Shown here: one piece after another, positions 1 through 8,256 of the stretch | How the letters are laid out: every line of letters starts with the position of its first letter | How positions within the stretch are numbered: position 1 is the stretch's first letter | Assembly: GCF_014050225.1 (NCBI RefSeq) | Contig: NZ_JACFXV010000067.1 | Location: 69,328-133,327, forward strand | Source of the DNA: Stappia albiluteola | GTDB lineage: Bacteria > Pseudomonadota > Alphaproteobacteria > Rhizobiales > Stappiaceae | DNA length: 64,000 bases | Reading direction: 5' to 3' | Translations under genes and position numbers: made by a program | Notes under the pieces: model-generated | Told to the model about the DNA's origin: nothing | Seen by the model: the letters and a program-made list of their open reading frames with translations, nothing else | Databases searched by the model: none

Positions 1-236
1 ACTCAATTCGCAAGAGCGGCAAAGCCGCGCCTTGCCGCTTCCCAGGCCAAACCGCCGGCGCACACGAGCGCGCGGCGATGTTCCTGCTGGCCCCGTGCGC
101 AACTCCGCTCCTTTCGTCCTGCACGCCTTCATCCGAGCGGCCGGGTGAATGCCGGCAATAGAGGACTTCGGCATTGCCGGCTCCTTCGTCCGGCCTTATT
201 GCTAGGTTTCGTCCAGATTTCAGGCCGCTCACACAT
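1..236. other. Left edge, no gene recognised
   Basis: I see no convincing coding region here. Short open frames run off the left edge on both strands, but none shows a recognisable domain or a ribosome binding site. The stretch leads directly into a RIME-like repeat and then the MFS gene, so it may hold the promoter of that gene or the end of a gene outside the window. Confidence 0.4.
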
Positions 237-356
237 TGGGGCGTATCCCGCCAAATCTGAATTGGATTTGGCGACAAGGATATGCTCAAGATATTGATCC
301 TGGAGCGATTTCTCATCACGAAAGCGGCCCCGCTTTCGTGGAAAGCGCTCTGGCTG
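237..356 (+). repeat. RIME-like intergenic repeat, copy A
   Basis: A ~120 bp element that matches a second copy on the opposite strand at 8121-8240 with about 10 mismatches by eye. It contains two palindromes: CCAAATC/GATTTGG at about 250-271, and a 10-bp stem CACGAAAGCG/CGCTTTCGTG at about 317-340. Size, intergenic position and two-palindrome layout fit the Rhizobium-specific intergenic mosaic elements (RIME). The family name is from memory and was not checked by alignment. Confidence 0.75.
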
Positions 357-377
357 CGCGTGCTCCGCGAGGCTTCC

Positions 378-1604
378 ATGCCCTTCTTTCGTTTCGTGGT
401 CGAAAACTTCCGCTGGCTTGCGGCCGGTCTGCTGCTGACCTTCTTCTCGAGCTTCGGCCAGACCTTCTTCATCTCGCTCTTCGCCGGTGAGATCCGCGCC
501 GAGTTCTCGCTGTCGCACGGCGATTTCGGCGGCATCTACATGGCCGCGACGCTGTTTTCGGCCGGCACGCTGACGGTGATCGGCAAGGTGGTGGACGACC
601 ATACGATCGCCGCCGTGGCCGTCGGCGTGATCCTGGGGCTCACCGCCTTCTGCATCGCCATGGCGAACGTCGCCAATGTGTGGATGCTGTTTGCCGTCAT
701 CTACGGCTTGCGGCTGTTCGGCCAGGGCATGATGACCCATACCGCCTTCACTGCGATGGGCCGCTGGTATTCCGCCCAGCGCGGGCGTGCCGTCTCGGTC
801 GCGACGCTCGGTCATCAGGTGGGGGAGGCGCTGCTGCCGATCCTCTTCGTCGCGCTGATCGGTCTCGTCGGCTGGCGGGCGGGCTGGTGGATCGCCGCTT
901 CTGCCCTGTTCCTCGGTGCGCTGCCGGCAATCCTGTGGCTGCTGCAGGTCGAGCGCACGCCACGGGCGCGCAAGGTGACGGGCGCGCCGGAAACCGGCCG
1001 GCAGTGGACGCGGGGCGAGGTGTTGCGCGATCCGGCCTTCTGGATCATCTCCTGCGGCACGCTGGCGCCGCCCTTCATCGGCACGACGATCTTCTTCCAT
1101 CAGGTCTATCTGGTGGAACTCAGGGGCTGGACGCGCGAGCTGTTCGCCGCCGCCTTCATCGCCATGTCGAGCATGACGGTGGTCTTCGCGCTGGCAACCG
1201 GATTGGCGATCGACCGCTATTCGGCGCTGAAGATGCTGCCGTTCTTCCTGCTGCCCCTGTCGCTCGCCTGCCTGGTGCTGGCCGGCGTGACGCATCCGGC
1301 CGCGGCTTTTATCTTCATGATGCTGCTGGGGGCGAGCTACGGCATTTCATCGACGCTGTTCGGTGCCCTGTGGCCGGAGGTCTACGGCACCAGGCATCTG
1401 GGTGCGATTCGATCGGTCGTCGTCGCGCTGATGGTGCTGTCCTCGGCACTGGGGCCGGGCGTGACCGGCTGGCTGATCGATCTCGGCGTCGCATACGAGT
1501 ATCAGATGGTGGCGATGGCCGGCTATTGCATGGTGATGATCGCGCTGATGACGGTCGTCTCCGGTTCCGTCTCGCGGCGGCTTGCCGGTGCGGCCGGGTT
1601 CTAG
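378..1604 (+). CDS. MFS transporter
   Basis: A 408-residue polytopic inner-membrane protein with about 12 hydrophobic helices, typical of the major facilitator superfamily. The frame stays open upstream to 282, but that part lies in the intergenic repeat. The start at 378 (MPFFRFVV), followed directly by the first membrane helix, is therefore preferred. The substrate cannot be read from sequence. The general shape (12 helices, a central loop rich in Arg around residues 195-215) resembles the monocarboxylate or oxalate/formate-antiporter-like MFS branch, which is only a guess. The gene ends 13 bp before gltX and could be cotranscribed with it. Confidence 0.85.
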   Translation: MPFFRFVVENFRWLAAGLLLTFFSSFGQTFFISLFAGEIRAEFSLSHGDFGGIYMAATLFSAGTLTVIGKVVDDHTIAAVAVGVILGLTAFCIAMANVANVWMLFAVIYGLRLFGQGMMTHTAFTAMGRWYSAQRGRAVSVATLGHQVGEALLPILFVALIGLVGWRAGWWIAASALFLGALPAILWLLQVERTPRARKVTGAPETGRQWTRGEVLRDPAFWIISCGTLAPPFIGTTIFFHQVYLVELRGWTRELFAAAFIAMSSMTVVFALATGLAIDRYSALKMLPFFLLPLSLACLVLAGVTHPAAAFIFMMLLGASYGISSTLFGALWPEVYGTRHLGAIRSVVVALMVLSSALGPGVTGWLIDLGVAYEYQMVAMAGYCMVMIALMTVVSGSVSRRLAGAAGF

Positions 1605-1617
1605 TAGGGACTCGCCC

Positions 1618-2979
1618 ATGACCGTTACCGTTCGCTTCGCTCCTTCGCCGACTGGCTATCTCCATATCGGCAATGCCCGTCCGGCGCTGATGAACTGGCT
1701 GTTTGCCCTGAAGAACAGCGGCCAGTTCATCCTGCGCTACGACGATACCGACATCGAGCGCTCCAGGGCGGAATATGCCGCCGCGATCGCCGAGGATCTC
1801 GCCTGGCTCGGCATCAAGCCGCACCGGGTGGAGCGGCAATCGGACCGCGTGGCGCGCTACGAAGCGGCGGCGGAAGGGCTGCGCGAGCAAGGCCTGCTCT
1901 ACGCCTGCTACGAGACGCCGGACGAGCTGGAGCGCCGCCGCAACCGGGCGCGCGCACTCGGAAGACCGCCGGTCTACGACCGTGCCGCGCTGAAGCTCTC
2001 GGCCGAGGAAAAGGCGGCCTTCGAAGCGCAGGGACGCAAGCCGCACTGGCGCTTCCTGCTCCCCAATTTCGACGGCGATCCCTTCGCCACGAGACGCACG
2101 GAAGTGCAGTGGGACGACTTGTGCCGGGGGCCGGAAACGGTCGATCTCGCCTCGCTTTCCGATCCGGTGCTGGTGCGCGAGGACGGCAGCTTCCTCTATA
2201 CGCTTTGTTCGATCCTCGACGACATCGAGATGGGCGTCAGCCATATCATTCGCGGGGAAGACCACATCGCCAATACCGGCGTGCAGATCGCGATTTTCCG
2301 CGCGCTTGGCGCCGAGCCGCCCGTCTTCGGCCATTTGAACCTGCTGACGACGATCCACGGCGAAGGCCTTTCCAAGCGCACCGGTGCGCTGTCGCTGCGC
2401 TCGCTGCGCGAAGCGGGCCTGGAACCGATGGCGGTCGCTTCGCTCGCCGTGCTGACGGGCACCAGTCATGCGATCGAGCCGGCGGCATCGCTGGAAGCGC
2501 TGGCTGACATGGTGGATCTTGCTTCGGTTTCCAAGTCGGCAGCGAAATTCGATCCGGCCGACCTGAAGCCTCTGAACGCCAGGCTCGTCCATGCCATGCC
2601 CTTCGAAGCGGTGCGGGAGCGGCTTGCGGCACAGGGCATCAGTGGCGACGAGGCCTTCTGGCTGGCGATCCGCGAGAATTGCGGGACGGTAAGCGATGCC
2701 GCCGACTGGTGGCATGTGGTGCAGGGCCCGATCTCGGCGGCAATCGACGCGCAAGACCGGGAGTATATCGCCGAAGCACGCGCCCTGCTGCCGGATGAGC
2801 CCTGGAGCGAGGCGACGTGGGGGGACTGGGCATCCGCGTTGAAGGAAAAGACCGGGCGCAAGGGCAAGAACCTGTTCCTGCCGCTGCGCCGGGCTCTGAC
2901 CGGGCTCGATCACGGACCGGACATGAAAGTCCTGCTTCCGGTCATTGGGCGACGTAATACCTTGGCCCGACTATCCTGA
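1618..2979 (+). CDS. gltX: Glutamate--tRNA ligase
   Basis: Class I aminoacyl-tRNA synthetase that charges tRNA with glutamate, 453 residues. The N-terminus [16 protein letters not shown] carries the HIGH-type signature (HIGN at about residue 16), and the KMSKS-type loop is GLSKRTG at about residues 248-254. The central region, including the FAPSPTG start and the [10 protein letters not shown] block, is diagnostic for GluRS. Many alphaproteobacteria have two GluRS copies, one of which may also load tRNA-Gln. This shorter protein could be either, so the numbering (gltX1/gltX2) is left open. The start at 1618 is preferred over an in-frame codon at 1582 because the conserved N-terminus begins here. 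Its last 38 bp overlap the convergent gene at 2942. Confidence 0.95.
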   Translation: MTVTVRFAPSPTGYLHIGNARPALMNWLFALKNSGQFILRYDDTDIERSRAEYAAAIAEDLAWLGIKPHRVERQSDRVARYEAAAEGLREQGLLYACYETPDELERRRNRARALGRPPVYDRAALKLSAEEKAAFEAQGRKPHWRFLLPNFDGDPFATRRTEVQWDDLCRGPETVDLASLSDPVLVREDGSFLYTLCSILDDIEMGVSHIIRGEDHIANTGVQIAIFRALGAEPPVFGHLNLLTTIHGEGLSKRTGALSLRSLREAGLEPMAVASLAVLTGTSHAIEPAASLEALADMVDLASVSKSAAKFDPADLKPLNARLVHAMPFEAVRERLAAQGISGDEAFWLAIRENCGTVSDAADWWHVVQGPISAAIDAQDREYIAEARALLPDEPWSEATWGDWASALKEKTGRKGKNLFLPLRRALTGLDHGPDMKVLLPVIGRRNTLARLS

Positions 2980-4174
2980 CTGCCCGTTTTTCGGCGGGAA
3001 TCTGCGGCTCGGCCGCCGGCTGGGCCTCGTTCTTGCGGTCTTCGCCGCCGATGACGCCGAGCGTGGCGATGGACGGCGAGCCGCGCTGCGGCGCGTAGCC
3101 GAGCGTGAGGTTCAGTTCCGTGTCCGGGTCCGAGCCATCGGGAACCTCGATTGCGGGAGGGTCTATCGTGTCGCGCAGGCTCGTCGACAGGATGTTCGGT
3201 TCCAGCGTATCGGAGCGCAGGTAGCTGCCGGCCTCAGCCTCGCCGCTGCGGATGAGGCTGGTGATCGTCTGCCGCGCGCCCGGATCGCCCTGGCAGGTGC
3301 AGTTTTCGACGAACTGGGTGCGGAAGAGATTGGCGTTCGGCATTTCGCCATAGGGCTCGCCCCCGAGCGAGACGAGGGCATCGATCGTCTCTCCGGGATT
3401 GCGATGCACATAGAGCTGGGTCTCCGCCGCCGGGCACATGGAGCGGCAGACCGCCTCGTCACGGCCGAAACCGTATTTGGTCGTCGAGAAACTGACCGGG
3501 AAATAGAAGCCGTCGCAGGTGCGCACGCACAGCGTACGGTACTGGCCGGGGCCGAAGCGGGCCGAAACGAGCCCGTCGTCGGCATCCGGATCGCCGTATT
3601 GCACCCGCTGCACATATTGGACGCGCGACCGGCTGCCGTTGTCGTCGCCGTGGCGGGAGGATGCGGTGATGGGTGCGGATTGCGGCTGTGCTTGCGCCTG
3701 CCGCTCGCGCCCGAAGCCTAGGAAGGAGAGAAGGCCGCCACCTGAGGGGCGCACGCTTTCCCGCACCGCCGCGTGGGCTTCGCCGCCGCAGTTCTTGGCG
3801 CGCATTTCGGCGCGAATCTGTAGGGCACGGCCCGACTTGCCGAGCCGGTCGCGCTTCGCCTCGATCTTGGCGAGATTGGCGCGCATGCGCTTGATCTTGT
3901 CCGGAAGGCCGGCGCAGGAAGCCGAAGCCGGGGAACCGCCGCAACCAAGCAGCGAGGCGTCGCGCTCCGCGGCTTTCAATGCACCTGCCTGGCGTCTGGC
4001 GGCGTCATCCCACTTGCGGTATTCGGAATTGCCGGAGGCAAGCGAAGCAAGTTCCGCGCGGAGATCGCCGCAAGTTGCCGCAAGCGCTCCGGAAGGCAAT
4101 GCGAACGCAATGCCCGCCAGAAGCGCGGCGGCGGCAGCTTTCCCTGCGGGCGTCCTGCGGTCCATGCCTGTCAT
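2942..4174 (-). CDS. DUF2865-type cysteine-rich exported protein
   Basis: A protein of about 410 residues with an N-terminal signal peptide (hydrophobic run ending ALAATCGDL). An alpha-helical Lys/Arg-rich region follows (about residues 70-130), then a cysteine-rich C-terminal domain with the pattern [14 protein letters not shown] ... [14 protein letters not shown] ... ENCTCQGD. These features match the DUF2865 family that is common in Rhizobiales and has no assigned function. The even number of closely spaced cysteines suggests disulfide bonding in the periplasm. Two starts 9 bp apart are possible (4174 MTGMDRR or 4165 MDRR). The gene is convergent with and overlaps gltX. Confidence 0.8.
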   Translation of the reverse strand: MTGMDRRTPAGKAAAAALLAGIAFALPSGALAATCGDLRAELASLASGNSEYRKWDDAARRQAGALKAAERDASLLGCGGSPASASCAGLPDKIKRMRANLAKIEAKRDRLGKSGRALQIRAEMRAKNCGGEAHAAVRESVRPSGGGLLSFLGFGRERQAQAQPQSAPITASSRHGDDNGSRSRVQYVQRVQYGDPDADDGLVSARFGPGQYRTLCVRTCDGFYFPVSFSTTKYGFGRDEAVCRSMCPAAETQLYVHRNPGETIDALVSLGGEPYGEMPNANLFRTQFVENCTCQGDPGARQTITSLIRSGEAEAGSYLRSDTLEPNILSTSLRDTIDPPAIEVPDGSDPDTELNLTLGYAPQRGSPSIATLGVIGGEDRKNEAQPAAEPQIPAEKRAVRIVGPRYYVAQ

Positions 4175-4385
4175 CCGGCTTTGTTGCCGGCCCTGTCGCC
4201 AGCGGGTTATTCTGCGTCCCGCATCTTCTCGACGGGCGTGTGATGTTCGACGGAGGGTCGAGTATCGAAGTATTTGAATTATTTCAGTTGGGCCTGCCGA
4301 TCTCAAGCAAGAGTGGTGGAGGTGGTAAACCGAACGACAATCAAAGATCGCCTTAACACTTTGGAAAGATGCGAAGATTCCTGAA

Positions 4386-4874
4386 TTAATCAGATTTTAT
4401 GAAATTTTCCGCAAGGGCAATCGAGCGGTCCGTCAAGCGTGTCAGGATGATTTCGAGTGCCGCCTTTTCGTCCGCATCCAGCGCATCGAGCAGCGCGTCG
4501 GAAAAGGCGAGGGCATCCGGCGCAAGAGCCTTGTAGACGTCCTCGCCGCGCGGGGTGAGCTGCAGGAACGCCTCGCGCATGTCTTCGTCATTCGGCGTAC
4601 GGGCAAGCAGGCCCTTGGCCTCCAGCGCGGCAACGGCGCGGCTTACCTTTGTCTTGTGCATGTGGCTGTGGGCGCCAATTTCCTTGGCGGTCATGCGCCG
4701 ATACTGGCCGAGCGTCGCCACGATCCGCCATTCGGGAATTGCGATGCCGAAGCGGCTTTCGTACAAGCGCGACAAGGACTGGCTGACGACTTCCGCCAGC
4801 ACGTTGAGTCGATAGGGCAGGAATTTCTCAAGCTCCAGCCGTTCGCTCGCGCTGCTGCCTGTGGTCTTCGCCAT
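4386..4874 (-). CDS. MarR-family transcriptional regulator
   Basis: A 162-residue winged-helix DNA-binding protein. The central part (about residues 45-115) shows the MarR fold: IPEWRIVATLGQ, then the recognition-helix segment HMHKTKVSRAVAALEAKGLL and the wing RTPNDEDMREAFLQLTPRG. MarR proteins usually repress a neighbouring gene and respond to small aromatic ligands or redox signals. Here the divergent neighbour is a small membrane protein at 4973, which is the obvious candidate target. The ligand is unknown. Confidence 0.88.
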   Translation of the reverse strand: MAKTTGSSASERLELEKFLPYRLNVLAEVVSQSLSRLYESRFGIAIPEWRIVATLGQYRRMTAKEIGAHSHMHKTKVSRAVAALEAKGLLARTPNDEDMREAFLQLTPRGEDVYKALAPDALAFSDALLDALDADEKAALEIILTRLTDRSIALAENFIKSD

Positions 4875-4972
4875 CCGGTATTCCTCGTCGCCGGCCGGCT
4901 GTTCATCCGGCCCGTTTCGAAGGTAGCAAGTCCGGCATTACGGGTGAAGTTGGCTGTAGGTGAAATCAGTCG

Positions 4973-5365
4973 ATGCGTGACAGAATAAACAGGAAAGTCG
5001 GGTCTTCGAACGATCGTCGGACGGCTGCGAAAAATACCCCTGTCAGTCCGATTTTCTTCTGGTTGGTACTTGCTCAAATATTCATTCTACCCCTTTCAGG
5101 CTTCCTGATACCTGTGATTTTTACGAAAGTCTTTGCAATTTCAGCAGAATTGCAGAAGATAACTATTTATGCCGTTACGTTAGGTTTAGCCAGCCTATCA
5201 ATTGCCTTGCATGCCTGGCTTTGGCGGATGGCACGGGCAGGGGGGCATACGGCTCTTCAGGCAGTGGTCCTGGGTCTTGGAGCGGCGAGCCTTGTCTGTC
5301 TCGCGCTTTTCGGCCGGGTGGCACCGCTTGGCGTTGCAGCGGGTCTGCTGGCGCGTCTCATCTGA
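4973..5365 (+). CDS. Small membrane protein, unknown function
   Basis: A predicted protein of 130 residues with about four hydrophobic segments (beginning FFWLVLAQIFILPLSGFLIP) and a basic N-terminus. I do not recognise the family. The first two thirds (about 4980-5200) are clearly more AT-rich than the surrounding genes, while the last third returns to high GC, so the segment may be acquired or poorly adapted. It diverges from the MarR gene and ends 42 bp before the MBL-fold gene. No strong ribosome binding site precedes the ATG, so the start is uncertain. Confidence 0.5.
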   Translation: MRDRINRKVGSSNDRRTAAKNTPVSPIFFWLVLAQIFILPLSGFLIPVIFTKVFAISAELQKITIYAVTLGLASLSIALHAWLWRMARAGGHTALQAVVLGLGAASLVCLALFGRVAPLGVAAGLLARLI

Positions 5366-5407
5366 GCGCCCGCCGCCGGATACCCGCCGCATGACGGAGG
5401 GTAGGTA

Positions 5408-6508
5408 ATGGGCGAGAGTTTCGCATCCGTCGGGGATACCGAAGAAAGAAGTACGAACTTCCGGGAAGTCGGCAGGGATTGCTACGCCTATACGGCGGTC
5501 GGCGATCCCAGCAGCGGCGTCGTGGTCGGCGAAAAGGAGGTTGTCGTCATCGACACCCAGCCGACGCCGGCCCGCGCAGAGATATTGCTGGCGCGTATTC
5601 GTGAGATCGCGGATGTGCCGGTCCGGCGAGTGGTTCTGACCCATTTCCATGCGACGCGTACGCTTGGCGCGACTGTCTTCGGTGCTTCGGAAATCCTGTG
5701 TTCCGACCTGACAAGGCATTTGATCAGCGAGCGCGGCAAGCAGGATCTTGAAAGCGAGGCGGGCCGGTTTCCCCGCCTCTTTCGTGATGCGAAGACGATA
5801 CCCGGCCTGACCTGGCCGACGACGACATTCTCCTCCTCGCTGACAATGTGGCTCGGCAACCGGGAAGTGCGCCTGATGAATCTCGGGCGCGGGCATACGA
5901 TGGGCGATATCGTCTGCTTCGTGCCGGATGCCGGCGTGCTCTATGCCGGAGATCTCGTCGAGAACGCTTCGGCGCCCTATTGCGGCGATGGGCATATCGC
6001 CGACTGGCTGCGAACGCTTGAGCGGCTGAGGGCGTTCAAGGCGGAGGCGCTGGTGCCGGGAAGGGGAGAGCCGATCCGCGGAACGGAGGCGGTCCACGAG
6101 GCGATCGACCTCACGCGCGACTATCTTGAAACGCTGCAGGAGACGGTGAAGGGCGCTGTCGAGCGCAAGTTTTCGCTGGAAGATACCTATCGCGCCGCTG
6201 AGCAGGTGATGGGACCGGACTTTTCGGGATTGGCACTTTTCGGCCATCGGTTGCCCTTCAATGTTGCGCGGGCCTATGACGAGGCGAAGAAGATAGGGCA
6301 CCCGAGAATCTGGACCGCAGAGCGCGATCGCGAGATCTGGCACCTCTTCCAGACGGTAGCGGCGATGGACGATGTCGTCCCGGAAGAGGACTACGAAGTG
6401 ACAGGCGAGGAAGCGGGAAATACGCAGGGTCGAGACGACAAGAGCGAGAAAGCCCTGAAGGCGCTTGAGGAGGAATTCGAGGAGGACGCCCGCGAAGCGG
6501 TCGATTGA
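5408..6508 (+). CDS. MBL-fold metallohydrolase-like protein
   Basis: A 366-residue protein with the metallo-beta-lactamase fold. Visible are the N-terminal strands ending VVVIDTQPTP, the metal-motif region LTHFHATRTLGA, a later histidine motif GRGHTMGDIV, and the aspartate strand LYAGDLVEN. The first motif is degenerate: the canonical HxHxDH reads HFHATR, so the aspartate and third histidine are missing. This suggests altered metal content or loss of hydrolase activity. The last ~60 residues are acidic and low in complexity (EEDYEVTGEEAGN and on). The ribosome binding site GGAGGGTAGGT sits just before the ATG. Confidence 0.8.
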   Translation: MGESFASVGDTEERSTNFREVGRDCYAYTAVGDPSSGVVVGEKEVVVIDTQPTPARAEILLARIREIADVPVRRVVLTHFHATRTLGATVFGASEILCSDLTRHLISERGKQDLESEAGRFPRLFRDAKTIPGLTWPTTTFSSSLTMWLGNREVRLMNLGRGHTMGDIVCFVPDAGVLYAGDLVENASAPYCGDGHIADWLRTLERLRAFKAEALVPGRGEPIRGTEAVHEAIDLTRDYLETLQETVKGAVERKFSLEDTYRAAEQVMGPDFSGLALFGHRLPFNVARAYDEAKKIGHPRIWTAERDREIWHLFQTVAAMDDVVPEEDYEVTGEEAGNTQGRDDKSEKALKALEEEFEEDAREAVD

Positions 6509-6602
6509 GGCGCCGCATGCAGATACGGGGTCGCATAGCAGAGACAGGTTTCCTATATCGCGATTGAACGCCATTCATGCCCAGTCCTCGCGGGAGATCT
6601 CC

Positions 6603-7121
6603 ATGCGCCTTCGACATTGCCTTCTGCCGGCCCTTGTCTTGGCGGCTGCCTTTGTTGCAGCGCCAGTCCTGGCGGCGGATGAGCCGGACCTGATCTTCAA
6701 GAAGTCGACCGTGTGGAAATTCCTCACCCCCGACCACAAGCTGGCGACCTATGCGGTGGACGATCCGCTGGTGGAGGGCGTTGCCTGCCATTTCACGGTG
6801 CCGGAAAAAGGCGGCATCAGCGGCTGGGTCGGCGTGGCGGAGGAAGTCTCCGACATATCGCTGGCCTGCCGGCAGGTTGGCCCCGTGGTCTTCAAGGAAA
6901 AATTCGAGCAGGGGGACGAGATGTTCCGCCAGCGCCGCTCTTTCCTGTTCAAGAAGATGCGGATCGTGCGCGGCTGCGACATCAAGCGCAACGTGCTGGT
7001 CTATCTGGTCTATTCCGACAAGATCATCGAGGGCAGCCCCAAGAACTCCACCTCCACAGTGCCGATCATGCCTTGGGGCACATCAGAGGCACCGCGCTGC
7101 GCGGACTGGCTGGACGAGTGA
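6603..7121 (+). CDS. creA: CreA family protein
   Basis: A 172-residue exported protein with a signal peptide (cleavage likely after PVLAADEP). The mature part shows the conserved CreA pattern: FLTPDHKL, DDPLVEGVACHFT, GGISGWVGVAEE, CRQVGPV, FRQRRSFLFKKM, KRNVLVYLVYSDKIIEGSPKNS. CreA is a widespread periplasmic protein whose biochemical role is unknown despite its name. The start at 6603 is chosen because it gives a standard signal peptide after GGAGATCTCC; the frame is open further upstream without support. The stop lies 4 bp from the stop of the convergent ArsR gene. Confidence 0.9.
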   Translation: MRLRHCLLPALVLAAAFVAAPVLAADEPDLIFKKSTVWKFLTPDHKLATYAVDDPLVEGVACHFTVPEKGGISGWVGVAEEVSDISLACRQVGPVVFKEKFEQGDEMFRQRRSFLFKKMRIVRGCDIKRNVLVYLVYSDKIIEGSPKNSTSTVPIMPWGTSEAPRCADWLDE

Positions 7122-7125
7122 AGCG

Positions 7126-7482
7126 TCAGTCGGCCGCCATCGACGCGGCGGCCGGCGCCTTGAGCAGTTCCGGCGGGCAGAAATGCCGCTGCAGGAGCTG
7201 CAGAACCTCGCGCGCAACCTCGCTGGCCAGGCGATAATAGATCGTCGTCCCGTCGCGCCTTGTGGCCACAAGGCCCTGGGCACGCAGAAGCGCGAGTTGC
7301 TGGGATACAGTGGGCATGCGCATGCCGGTCAGCTGGGCAAGTTCGCTCACGCTGATTTCCTGGTCGGTCATATGGCAGATCAGCATCAGCCGCGGCCCGG
7401 AGGCCAGCATCTTGAGGAATGCCGCGGCTTCTTCCGCATTCTGCTCAAGCGTATTCACTGCCAGTTCTCCTATCCGTCCCAT
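7126..7482 (-). CDS. ArsR-family regulator, SqrR/BigR-like
   Basis: A 118-residue winged-helix repressor of the ArsR/SmtB fold, with helix-turn-helix around residues 45-72 (ISVSELAQLTG...PTVSQQLALL). It has two cysteines, C36 (LICHM) and C102 (HFCPPE), 66 residues apart. That is the spacing of the dithiol pair in the persulfide sensors SqrR (C41/C107) and BigR (C42/C108). By analogy it could sense reactive sulfur or oxidants and repress sulfide-oxidising genes. None of those genes lies nearby, so its targets are probably elsewhere. It is convergent with creA. Confidence 0.85.
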   Translation of the reverse strand: MGRIGELAVNTLEQNAEEAAAFLKMLASGPRLMLICHMTDQEISVSELAQLTGMRMPTVSQQLALLRAQGLVATRRDGTTIYYRLASEVAREVLQLLQRHFCPPELLKAPAAASMAAD

Positions 7483-7645
7483 AGGATGCGTCCTTGGCGC
7501 TTGCAGAGCTCGGCTGATTTCCGGCGGCCGCCCATCCTCTAGTCAGGCCGAATCCGAAAAACTACGCATTTCCAGCAATAGCCCTTCGGACTTGATAGGA
7601 AAAGCTTGTTTTAGCCGCGACGTCAGCTGAGGCGAGAAAGGTACC

Positions 7646-7840
7646 TCAATTCACGCGCCACGCAAAGGAAGGGCCTGTCATGGAGGCCGCGCAAGTCGTA
7701 CCGGCGCAGGCGAGGCTGGCGCTCGTATCGCCTCTGGCCTGCGCGGAAAGGAGCACCGTGACGCCCGCGAGCAGGAAGGGGCCGAGCAGGATGGCAAGCA
7801 CCAGAAGGCGGCAGGCGAAGCGGAGGCAGAAGGGGCGCAT
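7646..7840 (-). CDS. Small exported or membrane peptide, hypothetical
   Basis: A possible 64-residue protein. It has a basic N-terminus, one long hydrophobic segment (LLVLAILLGPFLLAGVTVLL) and a short tail with two cysteines. The sequence GAGGAAG precedes the ATG at a usable distance, which is the main support. It resembles the small membrane peptides often left unannotated in rhizobial genomes. No domain is recognised and it may not be translated. Confidence 0.4.
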   Translation of the reverse strand: MRPFCLRFACRLLVLAILLGPFLLAGVTVLLSAQARGDTSASLACAGTTCAASMTGPSFAWRVN

Positions 7841-7938
7841 GGGACTTCCTCGAAACGCGCGATACTCAGGATGGAAGCACTTTGCATCCTGCGCCTTGAA
7901 TGCGGCCTGAGGCCCGGGTTCAGCCTGCGTTCAGGAAG

Positions 7939-7953
7939 GTAAACGCCGTTTAC
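7939..7953. promoter_or_regulatory. Perfect 15-bp palindrome, possible operator
   Basis: GTAAACG-C-CGTTTAC is a perfect inverted repeat of 7-bp arms around one base. It lies about 100 bp upstream of the small minus-strand peptide gene and about 300 bp upstream of cysS. The binding protein is unknown. Confidence 0.35.
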
Positions 7954-8120
7954 GGCTTGACCGGAAAGCCCAATCGCGTCAGAAGCTATGTCCCATGACA
8001 ACGGCGACGCGGAAAATCATTCCGGTTCAGATTATTTGCAGCTAGCGACACCGCTGGCTGTGGCCGTTCCCCTCATGCGCAAGCACCCCCAAGGGATCTG
8101 AGACGAACGCCCCGGCCAAG

Positions 8121-8240
8121 CGGCCAGAGCGCTTTCCACGAAAGCGGAATCGCTTTCGTGGTTAGAAATCGCTCCAGGATCAATATCTTGAGCATATCCT
8201 TGTCGCCAAATCCGATTCAGATTTGGCGGGGTATGCTCCA
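8121..8240 (-). repeat. RIME-like intergenic repeat, copy B
   Basis: The inverted partner of the element at 237-356, about 92% identical by eye. It keeps both palindromes: the long CACGAAAGCG/CGCTTTCGTG stem at about 8137-8160 and the CCAAATC/GATTTGG stem at about 8205-8227. It ends just before the ribosome binding site of cysS and therefore probably lies in the cysS leader or promoter. Confidence 0.75.
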
Positions 8241-8256
8241 GGAGAGGCATAGGCGC

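Noticed and set aside
282-377. Extended N-terminus for the MFS transporter
   Set aside because: These codons lie mainly in a repeat that also occurs at 8121-8240; the transporter fold begins at 378.
1315-2913. Minus-strand open frame opposite gltX
   Set aside because: GluRS motifs on the plus strand decide the region; the opposite frame has low-complexity Arg/Gln-rich sequence.
8158-8256. Extended N-terminus for cysS
   Set aside because: It is encoded almost wholly by the same intergenic repeat and lacks similarity to CysRS; a ribosome binding site precedes 8257.
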